The notes: a model not told the origin generated them from the sequence alone. A stretch of 64,000 bases of DNA from Atherix ibis (GCA_958298945.1 OY282609.1:35003212-35067211); one strand, 5' to 3'; counted from the stretch's first letter, positions 24,641 through 36,300 are shown. Translations and numbers: made by a program.

Positions 24641-24832
24641 TCTGCTTATTTTCACCGCATCCATTTACCAGGCAATTTATGATAGTTTCGTGCAATTTAT
24701 GATAGTTTCTACTATTAAAATAACTCTAAATTTCGTAATTGTATAATTTCCGAAAAATCTTGTCAAACTTTGAAGTAGTTGCATTATTTAATTTGTGAGA
24801 GACTGCCATTTAAAGTAATTTTGCAACAATGG

Positions 24833-25035
24833 AAAAAATCAAATAGTGAACAGTGACAAAATATTTGTTTTTGAAAAATATAACGGATGATGAGATAAAG
24901 AGTAGGATTCAAAGAAATAAGAATTTTCGGTGAAGATCATCAACCAAGTGCATGTCGTCCAAGTAAAGTCACAACATCAGAAATCATTGAAGAAGTCCAC
25001 GATATTATTGGTGGTAGAAGAAGTCCACGGTGCAA
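24833..25035 (+). mobile_element. Mariner family H N-terminal fragment
   Basis: Begins ATGGAAAAAATCAAA at 24830 and reads in pieces KYLFLKNITDDEIKSRIQ, then, after a frameshift, CRPSKVTTSEIIEEVHDII. This is the helix-turn-helix and GRP linker region seen in irritans-type mariners (compare GRPVEVSTPEIIDKIHDLI in the family E copy at 27374-28450). It stops abruptly at about 25035, where family B sequence on the opposite strand begins. Confidence 0.65.
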
Positions 25036-25039
25036 TTTG

Positions 25040-25877
25040 ATCAGTTGTTGGTGGTAGCGGTGGGCAGTTACAGTTTCACCAGGTTTCAACATCTTATAGT
25101 AGACGATACCCTGCTGATCCCACCAAACGCACAGCATCGTCTTCCGTCAGAAGCGATTTGATCTTGGGGAAGCGGTGGGCATTGACAGTTTTACCAGGTT
25201 TTAACATCTCATAGTAGACGATACCCTGCTGATCCCACCAAACGCACAGCATCGTCTTCCGTCAGAAACGTGCCTGTCACGAGGAACGACTTTCGTTTTT
25301 GTCTGGCGAGCAAGATTCCGCATGTGTTTTGGGGTCGCTCCATCTGCCTATCGTTCAATTCATGCGGCACCCATTTTCCGATCTTTTCAATCTTCCGCAT
25401 GTTACGCAGACGTATGGAAATGGCTAGCTGAGTAACACACAATTGCTCCGCGAGCTTTTTTGCGATTGGGTACCGTCTTCGTCCAAAAGAGCCTGCAATT
25501 GATAGTCCTTAACCTTCCTAGGCCGATTTTCACACTTCTTGTCCCACAAGTCAAAATTGCCGTCTTTGAACCGACGAAACCAATCTCGGCACGTTGTTTC
25601 CGATAAAGCACTGTCACCATAGGCCTCCATAAGCATTCGATTTCTTCAAATTGAAGCATAAAAGCAGAGCTTCCCGCATATGCTCTTTTTCTGGCACAAA
25701 ACTAGGCATGATTACCGAAGGAAAAATGTATGCTGTTGTATGAAATTGGAAACAATGTGCACTGATTAATATTGACAAATGTCAAACTCATAAAAAAAGT
25801 ATGGCGTACCCATGGTAGCTTAATATGCTCACTCACGCCATCATGACCAAACAGCAGATTTAAGGTTATACACCTGG
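25040..25877 (-). mobile_element. Mos1-related mariner, deleted and rearranged (B2)
   Basis: The right end is intact (tacacctgg, then TA 25878-25879). The minus strand starts at 25709 with MPSFVPEKEHMREALLLCF, then loses a few codons, then continues with the helix-turn-helix parts FRDWFRRFKDGNFDLWDKK-like, LQALLDEDGTQSQK and KIGKWVPHELNDRQMERPQN. After RKSFLVTG it jumps to the RKTMLCVWWDQQGIVYYEML region, so the first catalytic block (GDEKW through the NRFG region) is gone. The remaining part is duplicated in tandem and ends at about 25040 next to a family H fragment. The 3' half with the other two catalytic residues is missing. Confidence 0.88.
25056..25270. repeat. Tandem duplication, period about 115 bp
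   Basis: Two copies of about 100 matching bases start with agcggtgggc at 25056 and 25171 and end cgtcttccgtcagaa near 25150 and 25265. They cover the coding block around MLCVWWDQQGIVYYEML in copy B2 and differ at a few positions, so the duplication is not brand new. Confidence 0.9.
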
Positions 25878-26399
25878 TACTATTAGATTTTAGATAAGTT
25901 TTTCAAATTTTTGCATTTTGAAAAAAAGTGTTATATACTGAATCATATGGAGATTTTTGCTGTTATGGGCAAGTTATCCTGCTTACAATATATTTAATTT
26001 CTTCTTAAAATTGACTTACCGAAAATACCTTTCACATTATTTATTTTATTAATTTTTTGTTGTTTGTCGTTGCATTACTTTAGTAACCAAATAAGAGTAA
26101 TCAAAATTTATGGTATCTTATATACTCCTTCAACCGATATCGCTGAATGTGTAAGACCTAATATGATAAGCACCAATTAATTAATATATCCTAAGATGTT
26201 TATCTACAAATATAGATAAAGACAATGCAAAACTAGACAATTGGTTGTAAAAAAATTCCACAACAGAAACCAAAAAAAATCCAAAAACTTAACACCTGAA
26301 TTTTTTACCGGAACAAAATTGTTTTTATATTATTTAATATTAATTACTGCTTTTTTATAGTGACTTATAAAAATACAACGATTTATTTTCAAAAATATA

Positions 26400-26900
26400 C
26401 CAGAAGCCATTTTAAGGCCTCATGCCCATGAGGACATTTGGCGAAATAATTGTTAGTCTGGGAAGCTATCAAAAAAACGATTATACTTTTGTTAGATAGT
26501 TCGGAACAGATAAATATATTTTAAGAGAGGACTTTAGAATGAAGTTGTTGGATTCAGGAACTTAAAAATGGGAGAAATCCTGTTGGCGAAGTAATTCTTG
26601 GTTATGTGGCATTCATATAGAATATGGATCATGGTGAAATAAGTGGCATAGGATTGACATAAGAAATGATTGGTGTTACCAAAAATGAAATTATGGGTAC
26701 GAGTAGCGTGTCCAATCCAGATTCTGAGAAACTTACGGGCCCAGAATTTAGTTATATATGTTAAATAGACTGGCTTATTGATGGTTGAGCAAGGGGCCGA
26801 TAGAAATATGTCACTATGTGTCCAGTCTACTTGTCCGTAGTAGGCGAGGCTGGTTGGGAATATCTGTCAGTACTGGATAAGGTACAGTTTATTGAACTGT
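26400..26900 (-). mobile_element. LINE C-terminal fragment
   Basis: On the minus strand a readable stretch gives SLAYYGQVDWTH, KPVYLTYITKFWARKFLRIW, IGHATRTHNFIFG and YFTMIHILYEC. The pattern IGHTRxTHxxL, then a Cys-containing block, then xxxxHILxEC is the C-terminal zinc-knuckle-like region that follows reverse transcriptase in Jockey/I-type LINEs. The 3' end is near 26400. No RT core is readable, so this is a 5'-truncated, decayed copy. Confidence 0.55.
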
Positions 26901-26931
26901 GCTGTCAGAACTTTTATCACTGCTCTTCTAG

Positions 26932-26992
26932 TGTCTTAGCACAATCTGACATAACCTAAGTAGGTTATGTTGGATTGTGCTAAGGCACTAAA
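26932..26992. repeat. Inverted repeat, about 29-bp arms
   Basis: Left arm tagtgtcttagcacaatctg... and the inverted right arm tagtgccttagcacaatcca... match over 29 positions with three mismatches. The loop is about 3 nt. It lies next to the LINE fragment and could fold into a hairpin in RNA. Confidence 0.8.
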
Positions 26993-27373
26993 ATAAAAGC
27001 ACTATATTTTCTGCGAATATTCACAGCAATCTGAAATGCCGTTTTCATAGCCCACAGATCATCATAATATGAATTTTTATCTATAAAAAAATTTTCCACA
27101 AAGTAGTGCATGCATTCTGAAGCTAAAAACCTCAACGACGGGAAAAATATGTATTGTAGTACTGAGAAAATCTTTTAGTCTGTCCAGTTGTTTTAGAAAA
27201 AGTTTCCACTATGTGAACGGATTGCGAATAGCCTTTTTGCACGGTTTCAATCTGATTGTGAGAAGGACGTGTGCTATAAAAGGTGTAATTACGAAATTAA
27301 ATTTTTTTTTATGGTGAATAAGTTTAAGAAGAGTTTTTTGAAGAAAGTATAGATTTGTTTCGTTCGATTAGTA

Positions 27374-28450
27374 CGAAGGTCGTTCAAAAAGTCCTTAGAA
27401 AATGATGGAAAAAACTGTTTTTTAAAAAAAAAAATTTTAATTTTTTAATATCATCTCCTTTTAGCTCTATACACTTTTCCAACCGTTTTTCCAAAATTTT
27501 TATCCCGTCCAAAAAATAGGATTTCGGAAGTTCTGCAAAATACGCATCCGTCTGAGCAATGACGTCCTCGTTGGAAGTGAACCGTCGTCCGCCAAGCCAT
27601 TTCTTCAGATTGGGGAAAAGCAAATAGTCACTCGGGGCCAAATCTGGTGAATAAGCGGAATGCTGCAACAATTCCATTCTCAATTCCACAATTTTGGCCA
27701 TGGAAACAGCACAGGTGTGCACACGCGCATTGTCCTGATGCAAGAGGATTTTTTTCTTCTTCAGATGGGGGCGTTTCTTTTTGATTTTCTCGCTCAACCG
27801 TTATAATAACGACGCGTAATACGCTCCTGTTATTGTTTTTCCTTTTTCCAAGTAGTCGATAAAAATGATGCCCTGCGAATCCCAAAAGACCGTGGCCATC
27901 ACCTTGCCGGCCGATGGCACAGTTTTTGCCTTCTTCGGAGCCCGTTCACCCTAGAAAATCCACTGTGATGACTGTCTCTTCGTGACATATCGACGAAGGA
28001 ATTCGGCAGGGCTGCGATGAAAGAGTGCTAACATAGCCTCAGAGTCCACTACACGATTGCGCTTATTCTCCTCTGAGAGCAAACGCGGCACCCATCTTGC
28101 CGAAATTTTTTTCACAGACAATTTTTCATGCAAAATTGAAGCGACTGTACTTTGTGATATGCCCGTGGCCTCAACTAATTCGCGCACTTTAATTCGCCGA
28201 TCGTTCAAAATCAGATCGTGGATTTTGTCGATGATTTCAGGAGTAGACACCTCAACTGGGCGTCCTGAACAATGTTCATATTTTGTGGATGAACGGCCAC
28301 GTTTAAATTCATTCACCCAATTGTAAATCATCGCAAACACAGGTGCAGATGTGCCATGCACTGCATCCAACTCGGCTTTGATTTCTTTCGGGCTTAAGCC
28401 TTTCAAATGGAGATGTTTTATGACAGCCCTAAACTCGCTTTTTTCCATTG
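27374..28450 (-). mobile_element. Mariner family E (irritans-like), 5' end lost
   Basis: The left end (3' terminus) is preserved: TA at 27372-27373, then cgaaggtcgttcaaaaagtc. I find no inverted counterpart on the right up to 28600, so the 5' end is missing. The coding strand is minus and starts at ATG 28448. The motifs match irritans-group mariners such as Himar1. Confidence 0.82.
27435..28448 (-). pseudogene. Irritans-type mariner transposase, first catalytic site deleted
   Basis: From ATG 28448 (MEKSEFRAVIKHLHLKGLSP) the frame is open to about 27951. It contains the helix-turn-helix and linker (GRPVEVSTPEIIDKIHDLIL, then VRELVEATGISQSTVASIL, then ARWVPRLLSEENK). At RRYVT it jumps to KRQSSQWIF, dropping the DETW-type block with the first catalytic Asp. 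A stop follows near 27952. Then GKVMATVFWDSQGIIFIDYL and, in frame 27384-27797, LLHQDNARVHT (second Asp) and SAYSPDLAPSDYLLFP (third Asp). It ends GDDIKKLKFFF. It is non-functional: it lacks one of three metal-binding Asp and has at least two stops. Confidence 0.85.
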
Positions 28451-28451
28451 T

Positions 28452-30385
28452 TATGCACAAATAAATGTCGTTAACTTTAATCGACGATAGAAATTGACCT
28501 ACGCTATGGATCGAGCTGAAATTTTGACATAATGCTACTTACAAAAAAAAAATCTTTACCGACACTACGAGCGCAATTTCTTGGATTTTCTAAAGATATC
28601 CGATTTGCTAGTCTCTCTAGGATGATGGAAGGGGTTACCACTGCCTCGGATTGACTTTTTCCTACTATTGATAATACTGACAAATTTGGTTTATTTAGAT
28701 TTGAAAACAATATTTTTCTTTCTGTTATTTTGGCTTTCAATCGAAACTGTTTGTTTGAACAGTTTTTTTGCTGCTTTTTTTGTGTTACGAAAATTATTTA
28801 GTTATAAGTAATATTTCTTCAATAAAAAGATTTAGGTACAAACGGTTAATTTGAAAAACACTTTCTGTAGGTTAATAATGAAAATTTTATCTTTTAATTA
28901 TAATACTATAAGCAAAGTTAATGTACAAAATACAGAAAGTACTAGAACTCATCCTACCATTTGAGTATTTTCTACTTTCTTACTGAAGAAAATTAAAGGA
29001 AATATTCCTAAATGCATTTATCATAATAAGCTTTAAATTTTATTGAATCGTAAAATATTCTTCTCTTCTTATTTTGACTAAATATATTCGCATAAATAGT
29101 TTTTCCAATATAGTGTATTTAACAGTAAAAACTATATTAGAAAGTGCAGTAACTAAAATGAAACATTTTAATATTTATGTAATCCTTAACAGGATACACA
29201 CTAGTTACTGTCTACTAGGAAATAAAATGTTAACAGTTTTCGTTTTGAATATTTGCATTTTTATGAAGTAGTTTATTTACATCAGTGAGGATTCTTTATT
29301 ACAAACGCTATACCTAAAATGCAATTGCAGTCATGTGTGCTTAATTTATCTACTATAGCGTTTGTGTACGTGCTTATTTCCATATTTAAAATACAAAAAT
29401 TGATATACGGTTATGAGTGTACATAAATTTGTTAAAGGATACTTATGCTCTTCGTTCTTTGTAAGCTCTGCTGGTTGACAAATATTTGAAAATCGTTTTT
29501 TTTTATCTTAAATATAAATTATACATACACATACTCATAAGTATGATAAACTTTTTGAGATATTTTTCAATATTGAATGCGTTTATTGCTGATTTTGTTA
29601 AAAATTTTTGGCTGAAGTAGTAAACGTGAAAATTATTATCAATTTTTTTATTTTTATTAGAAAGTTCTTAGAATATTTTCATATTTAAAGAGCATTTGAA
29701 CGTTAACAAGTTAAAAAATTATGCATTAAATAAAGTTGTAGTTATTATTTTAAAGTTTTTTTTTTATATATTTGATGATACTTGATACACAGTCAAATAT
29801 TTTTTATAAGACTCAAAATACTTGAAATATTTTTCGGTGTCCGAAAAAAATTGAGGACGTCTTTTATGGTTTTTTTTGTAGAAAACAACTCATTTTTTTT
29901 ATTAAAGAAGCTGTTCTTACATCAATGAGAATAATCAGAAAAATGTTGGGCCAACGACGCCGACCCTCACCTTCCTTTGTGTATTTAAGACTTTTTAGTT
30001 AATAAGGTTTCCTGAGTTTGATTATGTTTTCCTAATTATTTGTGATCTATTTTGTTAAAATGAAATTTTTTTTATACATTCATAAGACATATTTAATTAA
30101 TTTTTTAAATAAGTTAATTATGTTTTAAAAATGTTTAAAATTAATTAAAAAGAAAAAAATTAATTTCAGTAATGCAATAAATTTGTGTGTGTGATAAAAT
30201 CTCCGGAAAATAAATTTTGAGATTACTAAGCTTACAATTAATTTTTTTTGTATCATTATCGAGGTTTTACTACTATAAGAGGGACCTAATGTAAAATGCA
30301 ATTTGTTATGGTAACAAGTAACGAATTTTTCAGTTATTTCAATTGCTGGATTCGAACTCAAGTTGCATACGTTGTTAACTCAGAA
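28452..30385. other. AT-rich stretch, no gene seen
   Basis: The 28504-28740 minus-strand frame has no recognisable motif. The rest is AT-rich with poly-T runs. Confidence 0.55.
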
Positions 30386-30389
30386 CACA

Positions 30390-30635
30390 GTTTTAAGATA
30401 TTTTCAAATTAGATTGAATTGGATTCCAGACCTTGGCAGATACTAATACGGCCGTCTGCTTAGGCAGTTTGCCTGATGGGTTGAAAGGATAGGGGAAAAG
30501 GCTTATGAAAGTTGCAGAGAACGTATAGCTGTGAGGTATGTAACGTAGGACTATACTGCTGCAGCGGGATTCGGAACCCACGACCTCTTGGATAGTAGTC
30601 CAGCATTCTATTGACTGTACTACCGGGCCGGCTTA
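30390..30635 (-). mobile_element. tRNA-derived SINE, copy 1
   Basis: Read on the minus strand from 30635, it begins GCCGGCCCGGTAGTACAGTC. It has an A-box-like TAGTACAGTCAATAG (30608-30622) and a B-box-like GGGTTCCGAATCCC (30566-30579), one base longer than the GGTTCGAATCC consensus. These are internal RNA polymerase III promoter elements of a tRNA-like head. The body after it includes tcctacgttacatacctcac and ends near agcagacggccgtattag. A second copy with the same order of blocks lies at 41004-41370. Confidence 0.65.
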
Positions 30636-30639
30636 TTTT

Positions 30640-31983
30640 CATATTGTATTCGAATATTAATGAATTGCCTAGGATTTGTATGAGGGTTATATCATTAATC
30701 GTTACGACATTGAGATTACTTACCTACGCGAGATATTTTTCTACAGAGCTTATCAGAGATCCTCCTAAAAAAGGAGTTCATAAATTATAATGGTTATCAA
30801 AAATATATTATTTGAATTATAGAAAAACTTGTCATTAAAATTAACATTTTAAAATATTAACAGCAGAGTTATAAAAAAACAATGCGATATTTAAAAATTT
30901 TTTTAACTATACAGAAAATTGTCCAAATATTTTTAAAACTTCTTTACTTTAATACAAAATTCCAATAAAATATGCTATAAATTTATTGAAAGAGTTTCTA
31001 AACTCCTATAAAATTTGATGATTTTTCTTATAACTGCAATTCGGTGAAGTTTATTTATATCGGCAAGACAATATTTTGGCAAAAAAAAAAAAAAACAGGA
31101 GGTGGTAGAGAGAAACTTTTGTACTATTATTAGAAATGTTTTCTTTATAAATTTTTTTTTTGTATATAATAAAAATGAAACTAACATTTTCCTTTTTGGC
31201 AAAATATAAATTTAAAATACTTTATTTCTCCAGAAGTGCTAACCAAGAGCTTTTAGATTTCATTTTTAAAATTTATGAGTCATAAAATTTGAAATCTTTT
31301 GAAGTAAAATGAAAATTCTTTATAAGCACGCATACTTTGTATACAACTGTAAAGGTAATTTTCAAAGGAAGTCCTAAACTAAAATCGTTATTTTTATTTA
31401 TGAATTTTGTAACTGATTTATTTGATGCTCGCTGTCACGCAGAAAAAGTTTTCGTTTTATTGAAAATATTAAAAAGTTTTTAATTTATAATCTCAAATTA
31501 AATTAACTCGCAGTAAACAAAAAGGTAATCGAAACAGGGTGGTGCCCTTTTGAGAACAATTTTTCTATTAAGAATAATTTCATACTTCTTAGACGTAATA
31601 TATTAGAAACAGTAAAATTGTAAGCTAATATAAGAATTTTTAAGAAGTTTAATCATTTCTCATATTTCTATAGCAAACAAATTGTTTTTTCCTTTGCTAA
31701 TTTTTTAAATTCATTATTTAACTATTTATTTATTAACGTATAAATAAATAGTTAAATAATGAATTTACCTAAATACACTACCAAATCTCCCTACAACTTG
31801 AAAATAAGGCAATTTTAATCAGGCAAAATTGTTCAGTTTTTTATTTTTATTTTCCAAGTCTTAACTTCTTCTAGTTTTTCTATATTCAAGGCTTTAAGGC
31901 GAAGTAATTACATGTATTATGGTTTTTATTTAAAGATGACAATATTGTGGGTTCATTAGATAAAAATTACTCAGCCTAGAGAC
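30640..31983. other. AT-rich stretch with one hairpin
   Basis: No gene seen. It contains the perfect inverted repeat at 31706-31767 and poly-A/T runs. Confidence 0.6.
31706..31767. repeat. Perfect inverted repeat, 28-bp arms
   Basis: 31706-31733 and 31740-31767 are exact reverse complements, with a 6-nt loop. The arms contain aattcattatttaactattt. No target duplication is obvious. Confidence 0.9.
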
Positions 31984-32736
31984 GCATTCCGAATGTTGAC
32001 TGTGGCACATGGTGCAGCTACCTTGGGAAGCAACGTTTATCGGTGGTACAAAATGTTCTCAGAGGGCCGAGAAGATGTAAATGACGAAAACCGTGTCAGA
32101 CGCCCGAGCACGTCAACAACAGGCAAAAATATTGATGAAGTGAAGAAAATAGTATTGGCCAATCGTCAAATCACCGTAAGTGAAGTTACTGAGATTTGCT
32201 CACGAATCATGGGTTAATGACTATGACGTGGTAACCAAAGTTCAATCATCCCAATGGAAGCTGCCGCACGAGCCAAAACCGAAAAAAGCGCACCAAGTTC
32301 GATCAAATGTGAAGGTTTTCTTTAAAGCTATCTTTGATTGCAGGAGGGTTTTGCCCCAGGGTAGAAAAGTCGATAAGGAATATTACCTGCAAGTTATGTG
32401 CAAGTTGCGTTAAGAACAAAAATTGGCTCTTGTCATATTTGACCCAAAACAACACACTAATAATGCCGCAGTCACTGTAATCCCCAGATCTGCCCCCCTG
32501 TGACTTTTTCTTGTTCCCGAAACTGAAGAACCCCATAAAAAGACGACCCTACGCTATGATTGAAAAGATAGAGAAGGCATCGAAAAAGGAGGTGAACAAG
32601 ATCACAAAAAAGGATATTTTGAAGTGCTTCAAAAAGAAAAAACGTTGGTGGGGATTACTTTAAAGGGGACATAATAGATATTCATGAATAAATAAATAAT
32701 TTTTGAAAAAACACGATACTTTTTGAACAGACCTCG
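31984..32736 (+). mobile_element. Mariner family A, 5' truncated and internally deleted (A4)
   Basis: The right end is intact (gatactttttgaacagacctcg, then TA 32737-32738). The left side starts at cgcattccgaatgttgactg, inside the coding region, so the 5' inverted end is absent. Coding remains: MLTVAHGAATLGSNVYRWYK and ENIDEVKKIVLANRQITVSE. The sequence then jumps from VTE to HESWVNDYDVVTK. This removes the second helix-turn-helix and linker and alters the first catalytic Asp to His. Then come KVFFKAIFDCRRV, a further deletion that takes the second catalytic site, and PVTFSCSRN-type out-of-frame remains of the third site. Non-functional and probably immobile. Confidence 0.85.
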
Positions 32737-32844
32737 TATTTTATTGGATTTTAGATTAAATCGAAACTCTAGATAACAAATGGATTGATAACTGGCGGGT
32801 GAAACTCTCTGTCATCCAATATTTATAGCAGTTTCTTGCTAAGC

Positions 32845-33181
32845 GCACTTAGTACTTGAAGATACTCAACTGGGAAGTGCTACCCTACCCCGCTTATTCA
32901 CCAGACCTAACTCATTTCGACTACCACCTGTTTTCGTCGATGGGCCACGTGAGCGCTGAGCAGCACTTCGATTCTTACGAAGATGTCCGAAAATGGCTTG
33001 ATGAGGGTTTTGCCTCGAAAGAGAAGGATTTTTTTGGTGTGCTTTCCACAAATTGCCCGAGAGATGGAAGAAATGTGTAGCTAGCGAGAACAATTATTTT
33101 GAATAAATTTATTTTTGCTTTCTATGAAAAAATGTGTTTTTTTTGACTTAAAAACAGCGAATTTAAGCTTATAGACCTTGT
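32845..33181 (+). mobile_element. Mos1-related mariner, 3' fragment (B3)
   Basis: Reads ILNWEVLPYPAYSPDLTHFD, then YHLFSSMGHVSAEQHFDSYE and VRKWLDEGFASKEKDF. It keeps the third catalytic Asp (HFDYHLF) and ends with a frameshift and FE-stop. A decayed inverted end (gaatttaagcttatagacct, then TGTA) follows. It lies about 110 bp after family A copy A4. Everything before LNWEVL is missing. Confidence 0.85.
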
Positions 33182-34078
33182 ACATAGACCTGGATAAGTA
33201 GCAACATTTTCTAAATAATCTAATGAAAATTTGAACGTGATAACTATTGGCCAACTATTGCCTAATCAATTTGCTAAATAATCTAATAAAAATTTGAACA
33301 TGGTAACTGCTCAGAATGGACAGGACATTCTTCGCTTATACATAATGTCATATTTGAAAATCAACCTATTCCCATCAGCCCATCTTGTAATGTTGAACAA
33401 ACTATCCGTCAATTCTTATGGGATTTCAGCTTACCTAATAGTTTTATTATAAGATTCGCATATTTTTGGAGAATTAACATCCCTAAATACACTTGTTACG
33501 TTCGATTTTTAATTATTTAAAGCGGACTAACGTACTTTTTAAGATCTAACTACCTATTATTGGTCCCTCCAACTAAGAAATGATCGATTTCATATAAACC
33601 ACACTGATATAGGTTACCAAATGGCCTCATGGTTGTGGTTCTGCATTATGGGTTCTGACTCATATGTTTGGAACTTTATATATATAAACAAACAAATAAA
33701 CAGTACAAGTATCTGATATCTATAAGACGGGCAAATTGAAAGAATAAGATTCATTAAATCTAATGGGCGAACCTCTACATCATTTAATCATTTGTGCTTT
33801 TAAATATATTATATATGTGTATGAAGTCGTTCATATTGCTCGTTATGATCTCGTTATGTGCGACTTGTTTATTTTGACATTTGACACTTCCCATATTTAC
33901 TCTGTGTCATATTCATTCATCTGTATTTATTTTATATCATAAATTTAATTTCATTTATAATTGTAATATTTATTATATAAAATATAATGCTTTTTTGATA
34001 TATGCAAAAATGAAGTTTACCTGGTGAGAATTAAAAAAAAATTAGCAAAAACTAGTGGGGTGTAGCGTATAGCAAAAA
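33182..34078. other. Stretch with a direct repeat and a short coherent frame
   Basis: ctaaataatctaatgaaaat and ctaaataatctaataaaaat start near 33211 and 33274 and form a direct repeat of about 35 bp. A plus-strand frame from about 33311 reads SEWTGHSSLIHNVIF, then PIPISPSCNVEQTIRQFLW. It looks protein-like and may be a LINE or RNase H remnant, but I cannot assign it. The rest is AT-rich. Confidence 0.35.
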
Positions 34079-34312
34079 AATTGTTCGCTTATAAATTTAT
34101 AAATGAGTTTAATAAAATGAGAGTGCCGGTAGAATATGCGTGACGTTTTCACATTCATTTATTTATTTTGATTATTTCAATTTGTTTATAATATTTAATT
34201 AATGTAGAATTAAATATTATAAACAAATTGAAATAATCAAAATAAATAAATGAATGTGAAAACGTCACTCATAATAAAAAGTAAATAAAGTAAGAATATT
34301 AGCGAACAACTT
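34079..34312. mobile_element. Fold-back (MITE-like) element
   Basis: The outer arms share ttgttcgct (34081-34089 and, inverted, 34302-34310). After an asymmetric spacer they enclose a perfect long inverted repeat at 34140-34268. The total is about 230 bp with no coding capacity. The flanking target duplication is not clear, so the outer boundary is tentative. Confidence 0.55.
34140..34268. repeat. Perfect 61-bp inverted repeat, 7-nt loop
   Basis: 34140-34200 is the exact reverse complement of 34208-34268, with aatgtag (34201-34207) as the loop. The arms begin gtgacgttttcacattcatt. Random decay would have broken such a match, so it is either very young or kept identical by conversion or an assembly artefact. 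Transcribed, it would give a 61-bp RNA hairpin. Confidence 0.95.
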
Positions 34313-34569
34313 GAGAATTCAACAATTAAATTGGCATGAACCATTTGTACGATAACATATATATTCCAATGCGTTGAAATTACTTTTTGCTCGAGTAAAT
34401 TTTTCATTGATCGCGAATAATTAACCTTGCAGATTTTCATTTCAGTGACTACAATATGATTAGACTGCTCGTGCAATGCACAAATTTTGTTCGTAGTGAA
34501 CCAGCTCAATGTTATGGGCGAGAAAAAATCATATATTTACGCGACTTTTTTTCACTGTCAGATGCGTAA

Positions 34570-36300
34570 AAAAGTCTGAGGAAATTTCTACTTTAATTGT
34601 GCATTGCACATTCAGTATGTGAGTAAATATGGAAATTTGGATGTATGGGATGCGGTGTATCGATTGTGCATGCGCAAAGGTGTTCGAAACGATATTGCGA
34701 GTATCAGAGTGAATGAAGTGTGTACGAGTAATTGGGACAATAATGTGGGCGCATTAATGGATGAATTCTTTCCTAGGATTGAAATGCAAGAGGAAATGTA
34801 TGTTTGCAGGAGGTACCCCTCCCCTTTGATTGGGATGAGATTTAATATTCTGTCTGGAGCACGAAAGTGAGAAGTACCACAGGATTGGGTCATGTGACTG
34901 TTCAAATGATGAGGAGTGTTTGGCGGATTATTCCGGCACATGTAAGTAGCCTATACGGTGAATGCCCGAAGAGTGGTGTTTTTCCGAGTGAATGAACGTT
35001 GTTATCATTCCCAAGTCTTTGGACGGGATACGGACTGACCTGTCCTCTTATAGGCCGAAATGCTTACTACCAGTATTCGGCAAGGTCCTCGAGCGGATGA
35101 TGGTACACCGGCTGAATATGAATTTGGCAGACTTCAATGTATTGGGCTCTCAGTACGGATTTACGAGAGGTAAATCGACTGACGATGCTTGGATGTGTGT
35201 AAGACGGTATGTTGCTGAGAGTGAGAGTAAGCACGTATGTGGGCTGTTTGTAGCCTTCCGTAGTGCCTTCAATTGCTTGCAATGGAATCGCATTATTAGG
35301 CGGCTTGAGACGGTTTCATGTGAATAAACTTTTCTATGGCGAAGTTACTCCCATTAAAGGTATGCGACCGTGTGTGAGCAGAATGGGAAGATTGTTCGCC
35401 AGATGGTGCGTGGCTGCCCATAGGGATCTGTGGCTATTCCCGCCATCTGAAATATGATGTTGAACGGTCTTTTGGTGCAGTTGGAGGAGACCGGTTGCGG
35501 TGTGATCGCACATGCGGATGATCTTCCACTTGTGATTGAGTGAGAGAGTAGGTATGCAGTAGAGCTAGCGGGAAGCCGCTATATGCTTATGGTGTCTGAA
35601 TGGGGGAATATAATGGGAGTGAATGTTTCAGAGAGGAAAACTGTGTTTATGTTCCTGAAGGGTTTTTTGGCGGTCAGGAAGCCGTCCAATATTCGTTTAG
35701 AGATAGTTGGGAACCGATACACGCGGGAAGTACGTTTCCTTGGAGTAAAACTGGAGAGTGGCTGAACTTTCGACTACACTTGTTGGTTATCCGGTTATGA
35801 ATAAAAAGCTTCAGGATCTTAGTCCATGCCAGTGGCGTGTTCTGGTCCTGAATAGAATATATGAAATTTGGCTACGTCGATGGGATGAGAGTGTGAATGG
35901 CATATGGATGCACATATTCATTTCGGATGTGTGATTTGCATCAGCGTATGTATTTGAATTTGGTCTGTATCTTGGGTATTTACTCACGGGACACGGCAGT
36001 ATAAATGGGTTCCTGTACGGGCGTGGATTGGCTGCGGATGCTAGATGCCTTTGTGGGGCGGCGGAGCCAAGCACCTTCTCATTGAGTGTGCCCTGTATGG
36101 GCATTTGCGTGACTTAGGTGCATGTGGAATCGTGGTGAAAGATTAGAGTATGGATGGGAGTGTATTGTTAGGTATGAGAGAAAAATATGAATGCCTTAAT
36201 AGATTTGCCGGAAAAAAATGTATGCCTTAATAGCGAGAATGTTGCGCGAATGAGTGTGTTAATGAAACGCAGAGTGGCTACAACCGGGTGAAAGACCAAG
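34570..36300 (+). mobile_element. R1-like LINE, copy 1 (ORF2 remnant)
   Basis: The pre-RT region at about 34604-34870 reads WDAVYRLCMRKGVRNDIASI and LMDEFFPRI. RT blocks at about 34990-35325 read VVIIPKSLDG, SYRPKCLLPVFGKVLERMM, GSQYGFTRGKSTDDAW and GLFVAFRSAFNCLQW. They are followed, after frameshifts, by GCP-GSVAIPAIWNMMLNGL and HADDLPLVIE near 35500, where the family has YADD. After RT come VSERKTVFMFLKGFLAV, REVRFLGVKLE, RWDESVNGIWMH and YVFEFGLYLGYLLTGHGSIN, then RCLCGAAE, the start of the C-terminal Cys/His block. The order and wording match the R1 clade. Several stops and frameshifts make it inactive. Copy 2 is at 48470-49310. Confidence 0.82.
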
